Below, piece after piece: positions 58,174-64,000 of a stretch of DNA of 64,000 nt (the stretch's first letter is position 1; the number at the start of each line of letters is the position of its first letter). The DNA is from Streptomyces sp. A2-16. GTDB taxonomy: Bacteria; Actinomycetota; Actinomycetes; Streptomycetales; Streptomycetaceae. The notes under the pieces were generated by a model, which saw nothing but the letters and a program-made list of their open reading frames with translations, did no database searches and was not told where the DNA came from. The stretch covers positions 8,246,001 through 8,310,000 of the forward strand of contig NZ_CP063808.1 in NCBI RefSeq assembly GCF_018128905.1, in the 5' to 3' direction. A program made the position numbers and the translations under genes.

Positions 58174-59460
58174 TTACGCCGTCTTCTGCTCGCCCGACCC
58201 CCGACCGCGCGCGTCCCTCGGGATCAGCGTGGGGTTGACGTTGGAGTGGACCACGTCCGCGGTGATGACGACGCGGGCCACGTCCTTGCGGGACGGGATC
58301 TCGTACATGACGCCCTGGAGGACTTCCTCCATGATGGCGCGCAGGCCGCGCGCGCCGGTCTGACGGAGGATGGCCTGGTCGGCGATGGCCTCCAGCGCCG
58401 CGCGCTCGAAGTCCAGCTCCACGCCGTCGAGTTCGAAGAGGCGCTCGTACTGCTTGACGAGCGCGTTGCGGGGCTCGACCAGGATCTGGAGGAGGGCTTC
58501 CCGGTCCAGGTTGTGCACGCTCGTGATGACCGGGAGACGGCCGATGAACTCGGGGATCATGCCGAACTTGACCAGGTCCTCGGGCATGACGTCCTCGAAC
58601 TGGTCCTTGGCCTCCAGCTCGCGCTTGGAGCGGATCGTCGCACCGAAGCCGATGCCCTTGGCGCCCGCACGGGACTCGATGAGCTTCTCCAGGCCCGCGA
58701 AGGCACCGCCCACGATGAACAGGACGTTCGTCGTGTCGATCTGGATGAACTCCTGGTGCGGGTGCTTGCGGCCGCCCTGGGGCGGGACCGAGGCGGTCGT
58801 GCCTTCCAGGATCTTCAGCAGGGCCTGCTGCACGCCCTCGCCGCTCACGTCCCGCGTGATCGACGGGTTTTCACTCTTCCGCGCGACCTTGTCGATCTCG
58901 TCGATGTAGATGATCCCGGTCTCGGCCTTCTTGACGTCGTAGTCGGCCGCCTGGATCAGCTTGAGCAGGATGTTCTCGACGTCCTCGCCCACGTAGCCCG
59001 CCTCGGTGAGCGCCGTGGCGTCGGCGATCGCGAACGGGACGTTCAGCATGCGGGCCAGGGTCTGCGCGAGGAGTGTCTTGCCGGAGCCGGTGGGGCCCAG
59101 CAGGAGGATGTTGGACTTCGCCAACTCGATCGCGTCGTCACGGCCGTTGCCGCCGCCGTTCTCGCCGGCCTGGACGCGCTTGTAGTGGTTGTACACCGCC
59201 ACGGAGAGGGCCTTCTTGGCCGCGTCCTGGCCCACCACGTAGCCCTCGAGGAACTCGAAGATCTCGCGGGGCTTGGGGAGTTCCTCCCAGCGCACCTCGC
59301 TCGTCTCGGCGAGCTCTTCCTCGATGATCTCGTTGCAGAGATCGATGCACTCGTCGCAGATGTACACACCAGGCCCTGCGATGAGCTTCTTGACCTGCTT
59401 CTGGCTCTTGCCGCAGAACGAGCACTTGAGCAGATCGCCGCCGTCACCGATGCGTGCCAC
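58174..59460 (-). CDS. clpX: ATP-dependent Clp protease ATPase subunit ClpX
   Basis: 428 aa from GTG 59460, giving the family N-terminus ARIGDGGDLLKCSFCGK; an in-frame ATG 48 codons earlier is not conserved. Zinc-binding domain (CSFC ... CDEC), AAA+ Walker A LGPTGSGKT, Walker B IIYIDEID, IGF-like loop region, and sensor-2 GARGLRAIM. Unfolds substrates for ClpP1P2. Confidence 0.97.
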   Translation of the reverse strand: MARIGDGGDLLKCSFCGKSQKQVKKLIAGPGVYICDECIDLCNEIIEEELAETSEVRWEELPKPREIFEFLEGYVVGQDAAKKALSVAVYNHYKRVQAGENGGGNGRDDAIELAKSNILLLGPTGSGKTLLAQTLARMLNVPFAIADATALTEAGYVGEDVENILLKLIQAADYDVKKAETGIIYIDEIDKVARKSENPSITRDVSGEGVQQALLKILEGTTASVPPQGGRKHPHQEFIQIDTTNVLFIVGGAFAGLEKLIESRAGAKGIGFGATIRSKRELEAKDQFEDVMPEDLVKFGMIPEFIGRLPVITSVHNLDREALLQILVEPRNALVKQYERLFELDGVELDFERAALEAIADQAILRQTGARGLRAIMEEVLQGVMYEIPSRKDVARVVITADVVHSNVNPTLIPRDARGRGSGEQKTA

Positions 59461-59620
59461 GGTGTGCTTCCCCTTCGCCTGGGAGACGCCTAGGTCCAGC
59501 GGCTCCTGGTGCTGCCTTATGTCCGACGGTACCTTGCCGGGCCCCCCGTTCGGGCCCCCCTTGGCAGGGTTCACTTTGACGTGCACTGTGCCAAGGGGCG
59601 GCATATCCTACGGGTCCGCG

Positions 59621-60301
59621 TCAGCGGACGGCGGCGTTGTTCATCTTCCGGGTGGAGATGATCTGGTCGATCAGGCCGTACGCCAGGGCGTCGTCGGCCG
59701 TGAGGATCTTGTCGCGCTCGATGTCCTCGCGGATCTTCTCGATCGGCGTGGTGGAGTGCTTGGCCAGCAGGTCTTCCAGCTGGGCACGCATCCGGAGGAT
59801 CTCGTTGGCGGCGATCTCCAGGTCGGAGACCTGACCGCGACCGGTCTCGCTGTAGGGCTGGTGGATCAGCACGCGCGCGTTCGGGAGCGCCATGCGCTTG
59901 CCCGGCGTACCGGCGGCCAGCAGGATGGCGGCGGCCGAGGCGGCCTGACCCATGCAGACCGTCTGGATGTCGGGCTTCACGAACTGCATGGTGTCGTAGA
60001 TGGCCGTCAGCGCGGTGAAGGAGCCGCCGGGGCTGTTGATGTAGACCGAGATGTCCCGGTCGGGGTCCATCGACTCCAGGCACAGCAGCTGCGCCATGAC
60101 GTCGTTGGCGGAGGCGTCGTCGATCTGCACGCCGAGGAAGATCACGCGCTCCTCGAAGAGCTTCGCGTACGGGTCGTACTCGCGGATGCCCTGCGAGGTG
60201 CGCTCGACGAAGCGGGGGATCACATAGCGGGACTCGGCACGCGGGCCGGTGTACTCGGCCTCGGTGCGGGCGTAGAGGCCGCTGCCGGGGAAGTCGTTCA
60301 C
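59621..60301 (-). CDS. clpP2: ATP-dependent Clp protease proteolytic subunit 2
   Basis: 226 aa from GTG 60301. Serine protease barrel subunit with the catalytic Ser in GQAASAAA, His in LIHQPY, and Asp in the C-terminal part. The N-terminal 40 residues (up to EYDPYAKLFEERV) include a propeptide probably removed on maturation. Pairs with ClpP1, encoded upstream. Confidence 0.96.
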   Translation of the reverse strand: MNDFPGSGLYARTEAEYTGPRAESRYVIPRFVERTSQGIREYDPYAKLFEERVIFLGVQIDDASANDVMAQLLCLESMDPDRDISVYINSPGGSFTALTAIYDTMQFVKPDIQTVCMGQAASAAAILLAAGTPGKRMALPNARVLIHQPYSETGRGQVSDLEIAANEILRMRAQLEDLLAKHSTTPIEKIREDIERDKILTADDALAYGLIDQIISTRKMNNAAVR

Positions 60302-60371
60302 TGTCTGTCTCCTAGGGGCTGTGGCGGTCGGCTGAGGGGCTGTGCGAGGGCTGTACGGCCTCGCATGGGGC

Positions 60372-60989
60372 TCAGGCCCCGGTGCCGCCGCCGCCCGGCA
60401 TTCCGGCGGCCGTGGCGATCACGTCGTCGATGAGGCCGTACTCCTTGGCCTCGAAGGCGTCGAACCAGCGGTCGCGGTCCGAGTCGCGGGTGATCTGCTC
60501 CATCGTCTGGCCGGTGTGCTGCGAGGTGAGCTCGGCCATGCGCTTCTTGGTGTGCAGCAGCCGCTCGGCGTGGATCTTGATGTCCGAGGCCGAGCCGGCG
60601 AGGCCGGCGGAGGGCTGGTGGATCAGGATCTCGGCGTTGGGAAGCGCGAAGCGCTTGCCCGGGGTGCCCGCGCTGAGCAGGAACTGGCCCATGGAGGCCG
60701 CGAGCCCCATGGCGATGGTCACCACGTCGTTCTTGATGTACTGCATGGTGTCGTAGATCGCCATGCCGGCGGTGATCGATCCGCCGGGGCTGTTGATGTA
60801 GAGGTAGATGTCCTTGTCCGGATCGGCGGCAAGGAGCAGCAGCTGTGCGGTGATCTTGTTCGCGATGTCGTCGTCGACCGGCTGGCCGAGGAAGATGATC
60901 CGCTCGTTGAGCAGCCGGTTGTAGACATGGTCGCCGAGGCCACCGCCGATGGAAGGCTCGCCGGCGGCGGAGGGCATCAGATTCGTCAC
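60372..60989 (-). CDS. clpP1: ATP-dependent Clp protease proteolytic subunit 1
   Basis: 205 aa from GTG 60989 (AGGTGG 5 nt upstream). Catalytic Ser in GLAASMGQ, His in LIHQPS. N-terminal VTNLMPSAAGEPS is the expected propeptide. First gene of the clpP1-clpP2-clpX group, which in Streptomyces is needed for normal aerial growth and is controlled by ClgR. Confidence 0.96.
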   Translation of the reverse strand: MTNLMPSAAGEPSIGGGLGDHVYNRLLNERIIFLGQPVDDDIANKITAQLLLLAADPDKDIYLYINSPGGSITAGMAIYDTMQYIKNDVVTIAMGLAASMGQFLLSAGTPGKRFALPNAEILIHQPSAGLAGSASDIKIHAERLLHTKKRMAELTSQHTGQTMEQITRDSDRDRWFDAFEAKEYGLIDDVIATAAGMPGGGGTGA

Positions 60990-61089
60990 GTATCCACCTG
61001 CTCGTCTTACGACGGCGCCGGGCCGTCTCACGTTTCCCTATCAAGGGACCCTAACGCGCTGGTCCCTTCGGGGAATCCCGGATAGAGGG

Positions 61090-61106
61090 CTGTTCGCCGG
61101 GGGCGT
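61090..61106 (-). promoter_or_regulatory. Possible ClgR-like box upstream of clpP1
   Basis: TGTTCGCCGGGGGCGTAG resembles the ClgR consensus as I recall it (GTTCGC, spacer, GCG) but with a spacer one base short and a broken right arm. About 100 nt upstream of clpP1. Low certainty. The rest of the 274-nt gap holds intergenic repeat B and the tig terminator. Confidence 0.25.
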
Positions 61107-61167
61107 AGAGCCTCCGGCGGGGGGATGCTGCCTTATTCGCCGGGACCACGGCCGTGCGTGGGCGGGT

Positions 61168-61235
61168 GCGGGTCGCGGGTGGTCGCCCGCGCCCCTGGGC
61201 GGCGCCGCACATCGATACGGCCCCGCGCCCCCTGG
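61168..61235. repeat. Streptomyces-type intergenic GC repeat, copy B
   Basis: CGCGGGTGGTCGCCCGCGCC ... GGCGCCGCAC ... TACGGCCCCGCGCCCC, related in order and composition to the copy between valS and folC. Confidence 0.45.
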
Positions 61236-61242
61236 GTAGACC

Positions 61243-61278
61243 GACGGGCCCTGGGTGCGGATGCTCCCAGGGCCCGTC
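61243..61278 (-). terminator. Terminator after tig
   Basis: GACGGGCCCTGGG (61243-61255) / CCCAGGGCCCGTC (61266-61278), a 13-bp perfect stem with a 10-nt loop, about 30 nt past the tig stop. Confidence 0.8.
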
Positions 61279-61305
61279 GTACGACATTCAAGGCGCCGTA
61301 GGCGA

Positions 61306-62700
61306 TCAGGCCTCGGTCTTGTCCTCGGCCTGGTCCTCGGCCGGGGTCTCCTCGGCGGAGGCCTCGACAGTCTCGGCCGTCTCGTCCTCGTCGTCGTCCA
61401 GGTCGACGACCTCGCCGTTGGTGTCCTTGACCGTGGCGGCCTCGACCACGACGGCCAGGGCCTTGCCGCGGGCGACCTCGCCGACGAGGAGCGGAACCTG
61501 ACCGCCCTCGACGACCGCCTGGGCGAACTGGTCGGGGGACATGCCCGAGGAAGCCGCGCGGCGCATGAGGTGCTCGGTGAGCTCCTCCTGGTTGACGTTC
61601 AGCTTCTCGCGCTTGACGAGCTCGTCGAGGACGAACTGGGTCTTGATGCCCTTGACCGCGGCGTCCTTGGTCTCGGTGTCGAACTCCTCGGCCGTCTTGC
61701 CCTGGATCTCGAGGTACTTCTCGAGGTCGAGGCCCATCTGGCCGAGCTGGTGGTGCTCCAGGTTGTGCTTGCGGGTGTTGATCTCGTCCTCGAGGAGCTT
61801 CTCGGGGACGGGCACCTCGACGAGCTCCAGGAGCTTCTCCAGGACGCGCTCCTGGGCCTGGGTGGCCTGGTCGTACTGCTTCATGTTCTCGAGGCGCTTG
61901 CGGCTGTCGGCCCGCAGCTCGTCGAGGGTGTCGAACTCGGAGGCGAGCTGCGCGAACTCGTCGTCCAGCTCGGGCAGTTCGCGGGCGGCGACCTGGGTGA
62001 CCTTGACGGTGACCTCGGCCTCCTTGCCGGCCGCGGAGCCGCCCTTGAGCTCGGAGGTGAAGGTGGCCTCGCCACCGGCCTCCAGGCCCTTCACGGCGTC
62101 GTCGATGCCGTCCAGCAGCTCGCCGGAGCCGATGGTGTAGGAGACGCCGCTCGCGACGCCGTCCTCCAGCACCTCGCCGTCGACCTTGGCCTCCAGGTCG
62201 ATGGTGACGACGTCGCCGTCCTCGGCGGCCCGCTCGACCGGGGAGGTCGAGGCGAAGCGCTCACGCAGCTCGGTCACGGCCTTGTCGACGTCCTCGTCGC
62301 TGACCTCGACCGCGTCGACCTCGACCTCGATGCCGGAGTAGTCCGGGATCTCGATGGACGGGCGGACGTCGACCTCGGCGGTGAAGTTCAGCGTCTCGCC
62401 GTCCTTCAGCTCGGTGATGTCGACCTCGGGCTGGCCCAGGACGTCGATCTCGGCCTCGTTGACCGCCTCGGTGTAGAACTTGGGAAGCGCGTCGTTGACG
62501 GCCTCCTCCAGCACCGCACCGCGGCCGAACCGCTGGTCGATGACGCGGGCCGGGATCTTGCCCTTCCGGAAGCCCTTCACCGTGACCTGCTGGTTGATCT
62601 TCTTGTACGCCGCGTCGAGGCTGTCCTTGAGCTCCTCGAAGGGCACCTCGATGCTGAGCCGAACCCGAGTCGGGTTCAGGGTCTCCACGGCGCTCTTCAC
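61306..62700 (-). CDS. tig: Trigger factor
   Basis: 464 aa from GTG 62700 (AAGGAG 8 nt upstream; family start KSAVETLNPTRVRL). Ribosome-binding N-domain with the GFRKGKIP signature, FKBP-like PPIase domain (about 160-240), and C-terminal chaperone domain. The last 30 residues are acidic (DDDEDETAET...). Ribosome-associated folding chaperone. Confidence 0.97.
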   Translation of the reverse strand: MKSAVETLNPTRVRLSIEVPFEELKDSLDAAYKKINQQVTVKGFRKGKIPARVIDQRFGRGAVLEEAVNDALPKFYTEAVNEAEIDVLGQPEVDITELKDGETLNFTAEVDVRPSIEIPDYSGIEVEVDAVEVSDEDVDKAVTELRERFASTSPVERAAEDGDVVTIDLEAKVDGEVLEDGVASGVSYTIGSGELLDGIDDAVKGLEAGGEATFTSELKGGSAAGKEAEVTVKVTQVAARELPELDDEFAQLASEFDTLDELRADSRKRLENMKQYDQATQAQERVLEKLLELVEVPVPEKLLEDEINTRKHNLEHHQLGQMGLDLEKYLEIQGKTAEEFDTETKDAAVKGIKTQFVLDELVKREKLNVNQEELTEHLMRRAASSGMSPDQFAQAVVEGGQVPLLVGEVARGKALAVVVEAATVKDTNGEVVDLDDDEDETAETVEASAEETPAEDQAEDKTEA

Positions 62701-62882
62701 GGTTCGGTCTCCTTGTGGCTGACTTCTCGGATTCTGCCGGGGCCAGAACGGCTCCGGCGGATAGCCGCCCGGAGGACTTCTAGTAGGAGAGACACACGGG
62801 CGTGCAGCTTGCATAGTAACGGCAGCGGCGACACGCCCCAAAGGCGATCACGGACCGGCTCGCGCGAGGTGATCACGCAGGT

Positions 62883-62956
62883 GGTCGGGGTGGCGGGATT
62901 TGAACCCACGGCCTTCCGCTCCCAAAGCGGACGCGCTACCAAGCTGCGCCACACCC
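62883..62956 (-). tRNA. tRNA-Pro (UGG)
   Basis: 74 nt. Acceptor arms CGGGGTG / CACCCCG, D-arm GGCGCAGCTTGGTAGCGC, anticodon stem-loop CCGCTTTGGGAGCGG with anticodon TGG, T-arm GGGTTCAAATCCC. CCA is not encoded. About 180 nt upstream of the tig start on the same strand. Confidence 0.96.
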
Positions 62957-63314
62957 CGTCTGGTGCGACACGTAGGGTACATGCCCGCAGGCAGCGGGGT
63001 TGCCGCATTTCGCGAGCCCCGGCCGGAACCACCCCGCCGCACCCCGGCGGCGCACGCCCCACCGGTCTCACGGAAACCAGCCGTCACCGCCCACCGGGCC
63101 CGGGAAACGCCCTCTCCGGCGACGGCGGCGACCACGGACGTGCGACGAGGGCTCCGCCGGGAGGGGTCCGTACGTTTCACGGTGTCCGGCGGGCGGTGAT
63201 CCCCGGTGCGGCCGGCCGGCGCGGCGGCCCCGTTCACAAGCGGTGTGCGACGAAGGGTGACGACCCGGTACGATGCTGTCGTGCCGTCGGTCAGGGGACC
63301 GCGGCGCGTGCTGT
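62957..63314. other. Gap between divergent tRNA genes
   Basis: 358 nt with no supported gene. It should carry both tRNA promoters; a TACGAT at 63269-63274, about 40 nt before tRNA-Gly, is a possible -10 on the plus strand. Confidence 0.4.
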
Positions 63315-63385
63315 GCGGGCGTAGCTCAATGGTAGAGCCCTAGTCTTCCAAACTAGCTACGCGGGTTCGATTCCCGTCGCCCGCT
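63315..63385 (+). tRNA. tRNA-Gly (UCC)
   Basis: 71 nt plus an encoded CCA (63386-63388). Acceptor GCGGGCG / CGCCCGC, D-arm TAGCTCAATGGTAGA, anticodon arm CTAGTCTTCCAAACTAG with anticodon TCC, T-arm CGGGTTCGATTCCCG. Confidence 0.96.
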
Positions 63386-63393
63386 CCATACGG

Positions 63394-63436
63394 CTCAGGG
63401 CCAGGTCGGAGGATCACTCCTCCGCCTGGCCCTGAG
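63394..63436 (+). terminator. Terminator after tRNA-Gly
   Basis: 12-bp perfect outer stem CTCAGGGCCAGG (63394-63405) / CCTGGCCCTGAG (63425-63436), with an inner hairpin CGGAGGA / TCCTCCG. It starts 6 nt after the tRNA CCA. Confidence 0.8.
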
Positions 63437-63523
63437 TGTTTCCGGGGGCCCTGCCCCGTGCTCTCGCGGGGCGTGTCACACTCGGGCGCCCGGTGTGCGG
63501 GCGGGACCGACTCGGGGGTGGGC

Positions 63524-63922
63524 GTGGCTCCGTGGCTGAAGCGGCTCGGCAGCATCCTGATGACGTGCGTCAGTACGGCCTGGCTCGGCTACCAGGCCCT
63601 GTACGGCGGGGGAATGCTGCGGATCACCTCGGTCGTCCTGTTGCTCGTGGGTGCGGTGACGGCGGTGGGCGCTGTCCTCGATCACGTCCTCCCCCCGCCG
63701 AAGCGGCGCCGGGCGCCCGTGGGGACGGACGGCGGCGCGGGCCTAGAACTGGATCGAGTTGATGGTGTCCGCTATCGAGTCCAGGAAGCGTTGGATGTCG
63801 TCGGCCATGCCGGTCGAGGCGAGGAAGAAGCCGAAGAGCACCGCGACGATGGCGGGGCCGGCCTTGATGGAGCCTCCCCGCATCAACACCACCAGGATGA
63901 TCCCCAACAGCAGCACCACTGA
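63524..63922 (+). CDS. Possible small membrane protein
   Basis: From GTG 63524 a reading begins VAPWLKRLGSILMTCVSTAW and includes a convincing hydrophobic helix (RITSVVLLLVGAVTAVGAVL) followed by basic PPPKRRRA. The last 60 codons overlap the convergent gene at 63743 and have no protein-like character, so either the real end differs or the reading is chance. Confidence 0.35.
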   Translation: MAPWLKRLGSILMTCVSTAWLGYQALYGGGMLRITSVVLLLVGAVTAVGAVLDHVLPPPKRRRAPVGTDGGAGLELDRVDGVRYRVQEALDVVGHAGRGEEEAEEHRDDGGAGLDGASPHQHHQDDPQQQHH

Positions 63923-63937
63923 CAGCGAAATGGCCAC
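63743..63937 (-). CDS. Small conserved membrane protein, 64 aa
   Basis: 64 aa from GTG 63937. Two hydrophobic helices (ISLSVVLLLGIILVVLM and AGPAIVAVLFGFFLAST) and a short amphipathic C-terminus (MADDIQRFLDSIADTINSIQF in part). Unknown function; the layout is common among small Streptomyces proteins. Confidence 0.7.
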   Translation of the reverse strand: MAISLSVVLLLGIILVVLMRGGSIKAGPAIVAVLFGFFLASTGMADDIQRFLDSIADTINSIQF

Positions 63938-64000
63938 AACTGATCACACCCTCGGTCGGTCCCGCTCTCCCGGCCCGGGGACGCGACCTCGCGACCCCCG

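Noticed and set aside
62883..63385. tRNA-Pro and tRNA-Gly as integration sites of a second element
   Set aside because: No integrase nearby and no repeated tRNA 3' end elsewhere in the window.

Overview
The window is high-GC DNA with GTG starts, tight 4-nt gene overlaps and a gene order characteristic of Streptomyces. Reading from the right edge, tig - clpP1 - clpP2 - clpX - valS - folC - DUF4233 - ndk - mreB - mreC - mreD - mrdA - rodA - CYTH/CHAD - TIGR03960 radical SAM, and on the left TIGR03936 - rne - rplU - rpmA - obg, is the conserved chromosomal order I know from S. coelicolor (about SCO2620 down to SCO2595). Almost all of these housekeeping genes are on the minus strand. Two tRNA genes (Pro-UGG minus, Gly-UCC plus) lie at the right end.

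The conserved order is interrupted twice. At 1.6-7.1 kb a compact five-gene operon (rfbA-rfbB-rfbD-glycosyltransferase-rfbC, joined by ATGA/GTGA overlaps) makes dTDP-L-rhamnose and probably uses it on a surface glycan; it sits between rne and rplU. From 12.5 to 41.7 kb the TIGR03936 gene is separated from its usual partner, the TIGR03960 radical SAM gene, by accessory DNA. This holds a repetitive membrane-type protein, a GNAT acetyltransferase, TerD, DUF899, a zinc alcohol dehydrogenase, and an unusual protein combining a coiled coil, an Mrr-type nuclease and a TerD-like domain. A 21-kb mobile island follows.

The island (about 20.8-41.7 kb) begins with a large serine integrase right beside a displaced copy of the last 33 codons of the radical SAM gene. 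It carries an AICE/pSAM2-type transfer-replication block: SCO3933-like protein, TraB/TraSA, Spd-like membrane protein, zinc-ribbon peptide, RepSA and a 54-aa peptide, divergent from a GntR/KorSA-like repressor with two matching operator-like boxes. Cargo includes an ATP-binding anti-sigma-like protein divergent from an HTH-TPR regulator, an APH-fold phosphotransferase, a two-gene Gabija-like defence cassette (OLD/TOPRIM nuclease plus UvrD-like helicase) of visibly lower GC, and an HNH nuclease.

The most striking structure is that the 3' end of the radical SAM gene, together with a 67-aa ORF overlapping its stop, occurs four times in the same orientation (about 20.7, 37.7, 40.0 and 41.6 kb). 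Only the last copy is intact. These four copies divide the island into three cells (17.0, 2.2 and 1.6 kb), which I read as successive integrations at one hotspot. A neighbouring gene for a 188-aa membrane-anchored protein is also duplicated, at 19.9 and 40.7 kb, just outside and just inside the island ends.
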